From positions 1 to 22,108 of the forward strand of contig CAYNFH010000101.1 in NCBI GenBank assembly GCA_964396385.1: a stretch of 22,108 nucleotides of DNA, given 5' to 3'. The position numbers were made by a program, and so were the translations under genes. Positions 14,923-22,108 of the stretch are shown one piece after another. The notes beneath the pieces were generated by a model. It saw only the letters and a program-made list of their open reading frames with translations. It had not been told where the DNA came from and ran no database searches. This DNA is from CAYNFH01 sp964396385. GTDB taxonomy: Bacteria > Armatimonadota > Chthonomonadetes > Chthonomonadales > CAJBBX01. Position 1 is the stretch's first letter, and each line of letters opens with the position of its first letter.

Positions 14923-15414
14923 TCAGTTCGTCTCCTGCGGGCCGTGCAGAGGGTCTCCGCTGAATACGGGCTCGTAGTCCTTGCGGAAGGGAAATCCCTC
15001 CCAGTCCTCCGGCAGGAGGATGCGCATCCGCGCGGGATCCTCTTGGTCCGGGTGGCCGGCGAAGCGGATGCCGTAGAGGTCAAAGCTCTCGCGCTCGTGC
15101 CAATCCATGCCGGGCCAAACGGAGGTCACGCTGGATACTGCGGGCTCCTCCCTGGGCAGCCGGACGTGCAGAATGGCGGTGCGGTTTTGCGCCATGGAGT
15201 ACAGCCGGTACCAGAGCGCCATCTCCTCGCCGGTGTCGTAGGCCGCCAGGTCGGCCGGATAGTCGAAGGCGAGATCTGGATCGTCTCGCAGCGTGCGGCA
15301 CAGCTCCAGGAGCATCTCCGGTCTGGCGGTGAGGTGGACCTCTCCGTTCCGATCCGCCACCTCCACCACGTAATCGCCCGCCACCTGCTTGATGTGCTCA
15401 ATCACGTCCAACAC
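14923..15414 (-). CDS. nuoC: NADH-quinone oxidoreductase subunit C (30-kDa type)
   Basis: 163 residues, GTG start at 15414. A soluble connecting subunit that packs against NuoD. The family signature is complete: DWHERESFDLYGIRFAGHPD, then MRILLPEDWEGFPFRKDYEP. It is not fused to NuoD, unlike in Escherichia coli. The ribosome site is weak (GGTGGG somewhat upstream). It is separated from nuoB by 50 bp holding an AT-rich heptamer array and from nuoD by the octamer element that starts right after the stop codon. Confidence 0.95.
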   Translation of the reverse strand: MLDVIEHIKQVAGDYVVEVADRNGEVHLTARPEMLLELCRTLRDDPDLAFDYPADLAAYDTGEEMALWYRLYSMAQNRTAILHVRLPREEPAVSSVTSVWPGMDWHERESFDLYGIRFAGHPDQEDPARMRILLPEDWEGFPFRKDYEPVFSGDPLHGPQETN

Positions 15415-15435
15415 GCTCTACCCACCGCCTGATCG

Positions 15436-15463
15436 AAAATCGAGAATCCAAAATCGAGAATCC
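15436..15463. repeat. Perfect 14-bp tandem duplication (heptamer-type) in nuoB-nuoC gap
   Basis: AAAATCGAGAATCC occurs twice without a gap, at 15436-15449 and 15450-15463. Each 14-mer can be read as two related 7-mers, matching the period of the arrays before nuoL and nuoI. It ends 2 nt before the nuoB stop codon. Confidence 0.85.
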
Positions 15464-15464
15464 A

Positions 15465-16019
15465 TCAATCCTCCACCGCGATCGGCTGCCGCTCCGGGAG
15501 GGGCTGGCCTCGGCGGGTGAGTGCGCGCTCCTGCATGATCTTCTCCTGGAGCTTGAGGATTCCGTGGATCAGGTTCTCCGGACGCGGCGGGCAGCCATAA
15601 ACGTACACGTCCACCGGCACGATGTGGTCCACGCCTTTGACGATGGTGATGCTGTCCCGGTACGGGCCGCCCGCGGAGGCGCAGCCGCCCATGGCAATGA
15701 CGTACTTGGGCTCCGGCATCTGGTCATACAAGCGCTTGATGAACGGGGCCATCTTCACGGAGACCCATCCGGCCACGATCATCACGTCCGCCTGGCGGGG
15801 TGTGGCGCGGAAGATGATGCCGAAGCGGTCAAGGTCGTACTTGGGCGCGGCGGTGGCCATCATCTCGATGGCGCAGCAGGAGAGCCCGAAGGTGAGGGAC
15901 CACAGGGAGGACTTGCGGGCCCACTGCGCCAGCCGGTCGATGGGCGCGACAATAGCCGCGCCGTACGGAATCGGCACCCGCCAGGAATCCACCTCCGCCT
16001 GCGTCAAGGACTTTTCCAT
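15465..16019 (-). CDS. nuoB: NADH-quinone oxidoreductase subunit B (20-kDa type, cluster N2)
   Basis: 184 residues from the ATG at 16019 (MEKSLTQAEVD). The upstream in-frame extension to 16301 runs through the GT repeat and the nuoA shadow and was rejected. NuoB binds the terminal [4Fe-4S] cluster N2 next to quinone. All four cysteine ligands are visible: the tandem pair in FGLSCCAIEMMA, one in AMGGCASAGGPY and one in VYVYGCPPRPENL. ATPRQADVMIVAG and KRLYDQMPEPKYVIAMG are also typical. The GGGAG before the start is contributed by the octamer repeat. Confidence 0.97.
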   Translation of the reverse strand: MEKSLTQAEVDSWRVPIPYGAAIVAPIDRLAQWARKSSLWSLTFGLSCCAIEMMATAAPKYDLDRFGIIFRATPRQADVMIVAGWVSVKMAPFIKRLYDQMPEPKYVIAMGGCASAGGPYRDSITIVKGVDHIVPVDVYVYGCPPRPENLIHGILKLQEKIMQERALTRRGQPLPERQPIAVED

Positions 16020-16022
16020 CAC

Positions 16023-16054
16023 GCCCACACTCCCATAATCCCACACCCCCACAC
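16023..16054. repeat. GT-rich octamer array in nuoA-nuoB gap
   Basis: On the minus strand four 8-mers from 16054 read GTGTGGGG, GTGTGGGA, TTATGGGA, GTGTGGGC, followed by GTG and the nuoB ATG. Same family as the element at 14831-14922 but without the opposing arm. It occupies nearly the whole 40-bp gap between the nuoA stop and the nuoB start. Confidence 0.85.
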
Positions 16055-16059
16055 CGCTT

Positions 16060-16413
16060 TCACTCCCACTCAATCGCTCCTCGTCGCAATGCGTACACCC
16101 AACCCGCGCCGAGCAGCCCCACGAAGATAATGAGCTCCGCGAAGGCATAGGCGCCCAGCTTGCGGAATGCCAGCGCCCACGGGAAGAGGAAGGCCGCCTC
16201 CACGTCGAAGACCACGAACAGAAGCGCGTAGAGGTAGTAGTGCATGTTGAACTGCCGCCACGCGTTGCCAAAGGGCGCGGGGCCGCACTCATACGTCTCA
16301 AGCTTTGCGGGGTTTGGAGCGGAGGGCCGGACCAGGCGGGCCATGAAGAGCGTAACAGCTACGAAGGCAAATCCTACGAGTGCGAAGACGGCGACCGTCA
16401 GATAACCCTGCAT
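16060..16413 (-). CDS. nuoA: NADH-quinone oxidoreductase subunit A
   Basis: 117 residues, three membrane helices, ATG at 16413 with AAAGGAAAG just upstream. First gene of the cluster. The conserved loop ETYECGPAPFGNAWRQFNMH, with the cysteine that becomes accessible in the deactive enzyme of some species, is followed by LFVVFDVEAAFLFPWALAF, which holds the acidic pair of TM2. NuoA wraps NuoH near the quinone tunnel. The organisation A-B-C-D-H-I-J-K-L-M-N without E, F and G is seen in several phyla whose complex lacks a linked NADH module or encodes it elsewhere. Confidence 0.96.
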   Translation of the reverse strand: MQGYLTVAVFALVGFAFVAVTLFMARLVRPSAPNPAKLETYECGPAPFGNAWRQFNMHYYLYALLFVVFDVEAAFLFPWALAFRKLGAYAFAELIIFVGLLGAGWVYALRRGAIEWE

Positions 16414-16434
16414 CCGTGCTTTCCTTTAGCTGGA

Positions 16435-16464
16435 CTACAGACCACGGACCGCAGACCGCAGGCC
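16435..16464. repeat. Heptamer array upstream of nuoA
   Basis: Plus strand 7-mers CTACAGA, CCACGGA, CCGCAGA, CCGCAGG, then CC. Another sequence family with the same 7-nt period as the arrays inside the operon. It lies 22 nt upstream of the nuoA ATG, in its presumed 5' leader. The rest of the 259-bp gap 16414-16672 holds no gene or convincing promoter that I can see. Confidence 0.7.
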
Positions 16465-16672
16465 GGGTCGACCGGCATCAAGTTGCGGAGCCGGTCGTGC
16501 CGCTCGGGTAGATTCCCGTATGTGTCAAACAGATTATGGATGGGCGCGAGCCAGCGGCGCGTCCCCTCATTGGCGGATTATGGGACACGGGAACGGCCGG
16601 TCGCCTAGGGGACGTTAACCAAAAGGACCCGTTCCTCCTGCTCCAGCGGCCGGGCATTAACCTCCGCACCTG

Positions 16673-17443
16673 TCAGGACAGGGAAACGGTCTCCCCATCG
16701 GCGGGCCAGTATGTGTTGGGGAAGAGGGCGCGGGCGGCGGCGAGAGCGTCTAGCTGGCGCTCCTCGGGGCAGTGGACCAGGGCGAGCCGGCCGGCCGCGG
16801 CTGCCGCGGCGGTACGGGCGGCGTCCGGCGCCCCGGAGTGGCCCCAGGGGTTCTCGGCCGGCGCCGGGTCCGGGCCGTACGAGGCTTCGTGGATGAGCAG
16901 CGCCGCCCCGCCCGCAAACACGGCCAAGTCGTCGGAAGGTCCGGTATCGCCGGTATAGACGACGCTCGCGGGGCTGTCGGCTTCGGTGAAGCGGAATGCA
17001 AGCGCCGCAACGGGATGGAGGGCGCGGCAGGTCTCCACTCGCAGATTGCCGGTGTCCAGCGCGTCTCCCGGTCCGAGTGGATAGAGCTCCGGCTCGTACA
17101 CCACTGCCGCGAACCGCTTGGGCTGGAGGAATCCGCGCGCCAGCCGCACCACGCGCTCCACGTCCTCCGCCGGACCGGCGATCTTGAGCGGCGGCCGGTC
17201 CGGCCGGTCCTTGGCCTTCATACAGAGGTAGAAGAGCAGGTGGGGGAGGCCCAGGTAGTGGTCGTGGTGGCCGTGGGTGAGGAGCAGCCACTCCAGGTCC
17301 ATCGGGTCGTAGCCGAACTGCCGCATCCGGAGCACGGCGCACCAGCCGACGTCCACCAGCACGTTGCCGTTCACCAGCAGGCTGGCCGTATCGTGCCCGC
17401 CCCCCGGCACCACCGCCGCCGTTCCTAGGAACGTAACTTCCAT
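16673..17443 (-). CDS. Metallo-beta-lactamase-fold hydrolase (RNase Z-like)
   Basis: 256 residues, ATG at 17443, no strong ribosome site. The MBL metal-binding motif is LLTHGHHDHYLGLPHLLFY (HxHxDH). It is preceded by the N-terminal strand MEVTFLGTAAVVPGGGHDTA and followed by a conserved aspartate in VVYTGDTGPSDD and LLIHEASYGPDP. GHSGAPDAARTAAAA with LALVHCPEER fits the C-terminal metal ligands of the RNase Z/phosphodiesterase branch. The protein is shorter than a typical RNase Z (about 300), and the exosite arm used to hold tRNA is not obvious. It may therefore be a small-molecule phosphodiesterase or another RNase Z-like hydrolase. Substrate unknown. Confidence 0.85.
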   Translation of the reverse strand: MEVTFLGTAAVVPGGGHDTASLLVNGNVLVDVGWCAVLRMRQFGYDPMDLEWLLLTHGHHDHYLGLPHLLFYLCMKAKDRPDRPPLKIAGPAEDVERVVRLARGFLQPKRFAAVVYEPELYPLGPGDALDTGNLRVETCRALHPVAALAFRFTEADSPASVVYTGDTGPSDDLAVFAGGAALLIHEASYGPDPAPAENPWGHSGAPDAARTAAAAAAGRLALVHCPEERQLDALAAARALFPNTYWPADGETVSLS

Positions 17444-17486
17444 AAGGGTGAGGCTAAGTCTCCTTTGGGGGCGAGCATCACCAGGA

Positions 17487-18116
17487 CTAAGGCTTCGGCT
17501 CGTCGGCTGGGGGAAGAAGCTCGGCCACGCGCACCCTGGCGTCTGGCCGCGCTAGGGGCGACACTTGCCCGTCTTCTCGGTAAGTTGTCCGCTCCTCGTA
17601 GCCATCGGGGGAGGGGCGGCGATAAACTTCGATCACGCGCCGCTTCACGTCGACGATCCAGTACTCCTGGATTCCCGCGCGGGCGTATAGCCCGGCCTTG
17701 GTACCGCGGTCGAAGGCGACAGTAGAATCGGATATCTCCACGACAAGAGCCAGGTCTCCGGGGCCGGGATGCCTGGTCGCATAGCTCTGGTATGGTTCGA
17801 GCGTGACGGCTACGTCCGGTTCTGGTTCACTGTCTTCGTCGTCCTCCGGTGCGACATGGATGGGCTTCTGGTCGCGCACATGATTCGCGCCAAAGACACC
17901 GCTCAGCCACTCTCTGATTCTCTCGATGGCGTAGGCGTGCGGCGGTTTCTGACCCATCTTATTGTAGAGTTCTCCCTTTATGAGTTCATATCGGCGGCCG
18001 TTGAGGATTCCCGCTTCCCGGATAGCCTGCACCTGAGAACGCGTCCAGTGTATGCGCGGCGGCGGTCCTTCGTGCTCGCGCTCGCTGGTTGCGGGCTTGT
18101 CTAGTGTCTGGGTCAT
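17487..18116 (-). CDS. Uma2-family (DUF820) PD-(D/E)XK endonuclease-like protein
   Basis: 209 residues, ATG at 18116 with GGAGG 7 nt upstream. Uma2 proteins carry a restriction-endonuclease-like fold and are expanded in cyanobacteria, Chloroflexota and similar lineages; their biological role is unclear. Landmarks: GRRYELIKGELYNKMG near residues 40-55, SEPEPDVAVTLEPYQ (catalytic E-P-D), LALVVEISDSTVAFDRGTKA with the E-x-S and downstream K, and LYARAGIQEYWIVDVKRRVI. All presumed catalytic positions appear intact. It has its own likely promoter upstream and is separated by 177 bp from uvrA, so it is probably transcribed independently. Confidence 0.9.
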   Translation of the reverse strand: MTQTLDKPATSEREHEGPPPRIHWTRSQVQAIREAGILNGRRYELIKGELYNKMGQKPPHAYAIERIREWLSGVFGANHVRDQKPIHVAPEDDEDSEPEPDVAVTLEPYQSYATRHPGPGDLALVVEISDSTVAFDRGTKAGLYARAGIQEYWIVDVKRRVIEVYRRPSPDGYEERTTYREDGQVSPLARPDARVRVAELLPPADEPKP

Positions 18117-18145
18117 GATATGCCTCCGGCCGGTAAGCTATGCTC

Positions 18146-18172
18146 AGTATAACACTCGGGCTCGGCAGGCAA
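18146..18172 (-). promoter_or_regulatory. Possible sigma70-type promoter for the Uma2 gene
   Basis: On the minus strand TTGCCT (18172-18167) and TATACT (18151-18146) are separated by 15 bp, shorter than the ideal 17. A start site about 7 nt downstream of the -10 would give a leader of roughly 20-25 nt before the ATG, containing the GGAGG ribosome site. The -10 is good; the -35 and spacing are weak. Confidence 0.4.
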
Positions 18173-18293
18173 GCCCTGACTGAATACGGAGGATATATTT
18201 CGCGGCAGTGGCCATCTGCAGGCTGACCAGCCGCCACACGTACCGCGTGAGCAAACTAGAAGCGTTGGACGACTGAATGCTGGAGCGGGAAGC

Positions 18294-21158
18294 TCATTTC
18301 GCCATCCCGAGTACCTTCCTCAAGAACTGGCCGGTGTAGGAGCGGGGGTTCGCGGCGAGCTGCTCCGGCGTACCGCAGCCGATGACCTCGCCGCCCTTGT
18401 TCCCGCCCTCCGGGCCGAGGTCGATGAGCCAGTCGGCGGTCTTGATCACGTCCAGGTGGTGCTCGATGACCAGCACCGTGTTGCCGGCGTCCACCAACCG
18501 GTTCAGGCTGTCCAGGAGGCGCTGGATGTCTGCCAGGTGCAGGCCGGTGGTCGGCTCGTCGAGGATATAGAGGTTCCGGCCGCCGCGCTTCACCTTGCTC
18601 AGCTCGGTCGCCAGCTTCACCCGCTGCGCCTCCCCGCCGGAGATAGTGGTGCTGGACTGACCCAGCTTCAGGTAGCCCATGCCCAGGTCGTTCAGAACGC
18701 CGAGCTTGTGCGCGATGAGGCCCTGGTCTGAGAAGAAGGATGCCGCTTCCTCGATGGACATGTCCAGCACGTCCGCGATGGTCTTGCCGCGGAAGGTGAT
18801 CTCCAGCGTCTCCGCGTTGTAGCGCGCACCGTGGCACGCGCCGCAGGGCGTCTCCACGTCCGCCATCAACTGGAGGTGCACCGTGATGAGCCCCTGGCCG
18901 GCGCACTCCTCGCACCGGCCGCCCTTCACGTTGAAGCTGAAGCGCCCGGGCGTATACCTCCTGCTTCGCGCTTCCGGCGTGTCCGCGAAGAGCTGGCGGA
19001 TGGAATCATATACGCCCACGTAAGTGGCCGGATTGGAGGTCGCCATGCGGCCGATGGGAGACTGGTCGATCTCGATTACGTCGTGAAGATACTCCACGCC
19101 CTCGAGCCTGTCATGCGCGCCGGCCAGCACGCGGCTGTCGTGAAACAGCGCGTAGAGGCGCTTGAACAGGATCTCGTTCACCAGCGTGCTCTTGCCGGAG
19201 CCAGAAGCGCCGGTGACGCAGACGAGCAGCCCCAGCGGGATCTCCACGTCGATGTCCCGGAGGTTGTTCTCCCTCGCTCCCAGGACTCGCAGCGCCGTAT
19301 CTTTTGGCGCCCTCCGCCGCTCGGGGACCGCAATACTCTGCCGGCCGCTCAGATAACTGCCGGTGAGCGATTCCGGGTTGGCCAGGATGCTCTCAACCGC
19401 GCCCTCCGCCACCACCCATCCGCCGTGCACGCCCGGCCCCGGTCCCATCTCCAGCACGTGGTCCGCCGCCCGGATGGTGGCCTCGTCGTGCTCCACGACG
19501 ATGACTGTGTTGCCGATGTCGCGCAGCTTCTTGAGCGTGTCGATCATCTTCACGTTGTCGCGCGGATGGAGCCCGATGGTCGGTTCGTCCAGGACGTAGA
19601 GCATGCCCATGAGGCCGGAGCCTATTTGTGTGGAGAGGCGGATGCGCTGCGATTCGCCTCCGGCCAGGGTCGAGGAGCGGCGGTTGAGGTGAAGGTAGTC
19701 CAATCCTATGCCCAGGAGTATGTCCAGCCGCGCATTGAGCTCCTGGAGGATCTGCTCCCCGGCCTGCTGGGAGCGGCGGAAATCGGATAGTCCGCCGAGG
19801 AATGGGCGAAGCTCGTCCAGCGGCAGCATGCCCATCTCGTGGATGTTCCGGCCGCCCACCGTCACCAGCAGCCGCTGCGGCTTGAGCTTGGTCCCCTGGC
19901 AGTCCGGGCAGGTGTGCTCCACCATCACCTTCTTGAGATAGTCCTCCATCCAGGTGTTAGCGACCCCTTCTCGCCGGTAGTGCCGGTACCGCCGCTCGAT
20001 GTCCGTAATAATGCCGTCAAACCGGAACTGCTTGCCGGCGTGCTTGTCGCCCTCCGTAGCTCCGGGCGGGAGGACCAGCGGGAACCGCTCGCCGCGCGTA
20101 CCGTACAGGACCAGGTCCGCCGCCTGTTTTGGGAGCTCCGCGAATGCTGTGTCCAGGCTAAAGCCGTAGTGGTGCGCCAGGCTATACATGAGCCGGCCGC
20201 TCCAGTTGTTCTTGTCGTACTTGAACGCCTCCGGGATGAAGCAACCGCCCTTAACGCTTCGAGACTTATCCGGCACCAGCAGGTCCGGGTGCACGTGCAT
20301 GTTGGTACCGAGTCCGGAGCACGTGACGCAGGCGCTGTCCGCCTCGTTGAAGGCGAAGTAGAAGGGCAGCAGCTCGCCCATGACCACGTGGTGTTCGGGA
20401 CAGGCGAAGTCCTCGTAGAAGCGCGGGAACCGCTCCTCATCCGAGAGAATCCGCACGTGGAGGAACCCTTCTCCCACGCGCAGACCGTGCTCGATGGCCG
20501 CGAGGAGGCTCTTCTGGATCTCGCGCTTGACCACCAGCTTGTCGATGACCGCTTCCACCTGGTAGTCGGAGCCTTCATCCAGGTCGATCTCTTCCGAGAT
20601 GTCCTCGAGGCAGCCGTCGATGCGTACTCGGCGGCAGCCCTTCTGCCGGACGTCCGCCAGGAGGTAAGCCCAGTCCTCGCCGTAGATCTTGCGGACCGGG
20701 GCGTCCAGCTCCACGAGCGTTCCCTGCGGCAGCGACACGATGTGCTCGGCGATCTGCTGGGCAGAACGAATCGGCACTTCGCGCCCGCAGCCGGGGCAGT
20801 GGGCAACCCCAACCGTGCCGTACAGGAGCCGGAAATAGTCGTAGATGTCGGTCATGGTGCCGACGGTGGAGCGCGGGTTCTTGCTCAGCGTCTTCTGCTC
20901 AATGCTAACCACCGGGGACAATCCGAACACGAAGTCCACGTCCGGCTTCTTGAGCTGCGAGACGAACTTCTTGGTGAACGCGGGCAGGGATTCCAGGAAG
21001 CGTCGCTGCCCCTCCGCGTAGATGGTGTCGAACGCCAGGGAGGACTTGCCCGAGCCGCTCAGCCCGGTCACCACGATCAGCTTGTCGCGCGGGACCTCCA
21101 CGTCCACGTTCCGCAGGTTATGCTCCCGCGCCCCCTTGACGGATATCGTGCTTCTCAC
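18294..21158 (-). CDS. uvrA: UvrA-type excinuclease ABC ATPase, divergent clade
   Basis: 954 residues, GTG at 21158 with GGAGG 4 nt upstream; its GTGA overlaps the stop of the upstream nucleotidyltransferase gene. UvrA dimers scan DNA for damage and load UvrB. Two ABC modules are intact: Walker A TGLSGSGKSS (residues 31-40) with signature LAGGESQRIRLS, and a second TGASGSGKST with signature ISGGEAQRVKLA, both followed by YVLDEPT/YILDEPT. The UvrB-binding region and insertion domain are present, so it is not the short UvrA2 type. The last zinc finger (CEECAGQG...CGACHGARY) is canonical. In the first zinc module CPEHH replaces the usual CPxCG. The start LPAFTKKFVSQLKKPDVD also differs from the common LSAYARQFL. 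This may be a second, specialised UvrA rather than the housekeeping copy. Confidence 0.93.
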   Translation of the reverse strand: MRSTISVKGAREHNLRNVDVEVPRDKLIVVTGLSGSGKSSLAFDTIYAEGQRRFLESLPAFTKKFVSQLKKPDVDFVFGLSPVVSIEQKTLSKNPRSTVGTMTDIYDYFRLLYGTVGVAHCPGCGREVPIRSAQQIAEHIVSLPQGTLVELDAPVRKIYGEDWAYLLADVRQKGCRRVRIDGCLEDISEEIDLDEGSDYQVEAVIDKLVVKREIQKSLLAAIEHGLRVGEGFLHVRILSDEERFPRFYEDFACPEHHVVMGELLPFYFAFNEADSACVTCSGLGTNMHVHPDLLVPDKSRSVKGGCFIPEAFKYDKNNWSGRLMYSLAHHYGFSLDTAFAELPKQAADLVLYGTRGERFPLVLPPGATEGDKHAGKQFRFDGIITDIERRYRHYRREGVANTWMEDYLKKVMVEHTCPDCQGTKLKPQRLLVTVGGRNIHEMGMLPLDELRPFLGGLSDFRRSQQAGEQILQELNARLDILLGIGLDYLHLNRRSSTLAGGESQRIRLSTQIGSGLMGMLYVLDEPTIGLHPRDNVKMIDTLKKLRDIGNTVIVVEHDEATIRAADHVLEMGPGPGVHGGWVVAEGAVESILANPESLTGSYLSGRQSIAVPERRRAPKDTALRVLGARENNLRDIDVEIPLGLLVCVTGASGSGKSTLVNEILFKRLYALFHDSRVLAGAHDRLEGVEYLHDVIEIDQSPIGRMATSNPATYVGVYDSIRQLFADTPEARSRRYTPGRFSFNVKGGRCEECAGQGLITVHLQLMADVETPCGACHGARYNAETLEITFRGKTIADVLDMSIEEAASFFSDQGLIAHKLGVLNDLGMGYLKLGQSSTTISGGEAQRVKLATELSKVKRGGRNLYILDEPTTGLHLADIQRLLDSLNRLVDAGNTVLVIEHHLDVIKTADWLIDLGPEGGNKGGEVIGCGTPEQLAANPRSYTGQFLRKVLGMAK

Positions 21159-22108
21159 TTCGCCTCCTCCGGGTCGTAGTAGAATGCGGCCTCGTCCAGC
21201 ACTACACGGCTCTTCTCGGTGAGCCGCGTGGGCGCGGAGACCTTCTGGAGCACGCCCTTATCGGCCAGCCACTCATAGACTGCGGCCAGGCTGCGGGACT
21301 GTGTGCGCTTGGCGAAGAAGTCGTCCAGATCCGTGGTGGAGCGCGCCCCGTGGGCCTCCGCCAGGAAGTCCAGCACCGGCCGGAAGAGGATGGGAATCCG
21401 GTCCTCCATGTAGCAGTCGATCAGCCGTAGCGCGTCGCCGATCTGCTTCTCGTCTTTCGGGCCCCGGATCAGGTCTGTATACAGCGCGTTGAAGATGACC
21501 GGGTTGTGTCGGAGCGCCTGGTGGATGACTTCCCGCGCGGTGACCTCGTTGTGCAGCAGCGTCTCGATTTGCGCCAGGCTGTTCACGCAGTACATGATCC
21601 AGAGAAAGCTGTACGGGAGGTCCCGCTTCACATAGAACCACTTCTCCGCCTTCGCCAGGTTATAGATGACGCCGCCCGATACCCTGAGAAGCTGCCACTC
21701 GCGGTCTTTGGAGCCCACGTAGCCCACGTTCTCGTACCAGCCGCGGATGGTCTCGTCGTGGGTGAAGAGCAGCGTACTCTTGGCGAACATGGAGTGTGTG
21801 AACGAGCTCTGGATCTGCCCCTCCAGCAGGGCACGGTACTTGTTGCGCGACATCATCACGGCGTGGACGTTGATGCCGTTCTCCACCAGACAGAATTCCT
21901 TCACCGGCTTCTTCTCCTCCGTGGAGATGATGAGGAGGTCGATGTCGCTCTTCTCCCACACCTCGTCGTGGGACATGCTGCCCCAGAGGATGGCGGCCAG
22001 GACATACCGATCCTGCTTGAGCTTGTCCACCAGCGTCTCCAGCGCCTGGTTGAACAGGGCGACGGTGCTGGCGACCCTCTCGTCGCGGGCGGGCCGGGTG
22101 GCCTTGAG
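21155..22108 (-). CDS. Nucleotidyltransferase-domain protein (partial, 5' end outside window)
   Basis: At least 317 codons; the frame stays open to the window edge, so the true start lies outside. A GTG at 22030 is in frame but would cut the first helix of the domain, which continues upstream (ERVASTVALFNQALETL). The NTase core reads VLAAILWGSMSHDEVWEKSD followed by IDLLII, giving the GS and D-x-D metal-binding motifs of the Pol-beta/MNT superfamily. The rest is a helical region (about residues 115-240 of the visible part) like those in kanamycin-NTase or GlnE-type proteins. It ends in a winged-helix-like segment (SLAAVYEWLADKGVLQKVS, TRLTEKSRVVLDE). The 4-nt overlap with uvrA suggests co-translation. 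Substrate unknown; it could modify a protein, nucleotide or RNA. Confidence 0.82.
   Translation of the reverse strand, partial: LKATRPARDERVASTVALFNQALETLVDKLKQDRYVLAAILWGSMSHDEVWEKSDIDLLIISTEEKKPVKEFCLVENGINVHAVMMSRNKYRALLEGQIQSSFTHSMFAKSTLLFTHDETIRGWYENVGYVGSKDREWQLLRVSGGVIYNLAKAEKWFYVKRDLPYSFLWIMYCVNSLAQIETLLHNEVTAREVIHQALRHNPVIFNALYTDLIRGPKDEKQIGDALRLIDCYMEDRIPILFRPVLDFLAEAHGARSTTDLDDFFAKRTQSRSLAAVYEWLADKGVLQKVSAPTRLTEKSRVVLDEAAFYYDPEEAK

Noticed and set aside
16020..16301. Upstream extension of nuoB
   Set aside because: It encodes the GT repeat and an alternative frame of nuoA, with no NuoB-like sequence before MEKSLTQAEVD.
12437..16464. CRISPR-like array interpretation of the repeats
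   Set aside because: Units are 7-14 nt with no unique spacers, lie between nuo genes, and no cas genes are present.
16523..16528. TTGACA on the minus strand upstream of nuoA as a -35 box
   Set aside because: No -10-like hexamer lies 16-18 nt downstream; the region there is GC-rich.

Overview
The window is a GC-rich bacterial chromosome segment, densely coding and almost entirely on the minus strand. One gene, a malate/lactate-dehydrogenase-family oxidoreductase at 2159-3139, lies on the plus strand. No gap longer than 300 bases lacks a gene, and I saw no rRNA, tRNA, CRISPR array or insertion sequence. GTG and TTG starts are common. The mix of a Uma2 endonuclease, a DUF4365 remnant, a secreted Hcp-like protein, a TM2 protein and a nuo cluster without nuoEFG suits a Chloroflexota/Armatimonadota/Planctomycetota-like lineage, but the phylum is only a guess.

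Layout from left to right. (1) 63-4778: a signal-peptide-bearing Hcp-family protein, a conserved uncharacterised 385-residue protein, the divergent Ldh-type oxidoreductase, a secreted GH16 glycosidase and a zinc-ribbon/TM2 membrane protein. (2) 4880-5552: a small HicA-like protein preceded by the C-terminal remnant of a DUF4365 protein; this pair sits directly behind nuoN. (3) 5583-16413 (minus): an 11-gene respiratory complex I operon in the order nuoA-B-C-D-H-I-J-K-L-M-N. nuoE, nuoF and nuoG are absent, so the NADH-oxidising module is encoded elsewhere or another electron donor is used. (4) 16673-18116: a metallo-beta-lactamase-fold hydrolase and a Uma2-family nuclease. (5) 18294-22108: a divergent full-length UvrA whose GTG start overlaps the stop of a nucleotidyltransferase-domain gene that runs off the window.

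The most unusual feature is what lies between the nuo genes. Most junctions are filled by short repetitive sequences: degenerate 7-nt-period tandem repeats (before nuoA, and at nuoB/C, nuoH/I and nuoK/L), 8-nt-period GT-rich repeats (nuoA/B and nuoC/D), a dispersed palindrome (nuoJ/K half copy, nuoK/L, nuoM end) and a double G/C-rich hairpin (nuoL end). Several sit flush with, or provide, stop and start codons. At nuoL and nuoM they have been absorbed in frame as C-terminal tails.

Working together, NuoB, C, D and I form the quinone-reducing connecting module, and NuoA, H, J, K, L, M and N form the proton-pumping membrane arm. NuoM lacks the usual central lysine of its TM7 helix, while NuoL and NuoN keep theirs.
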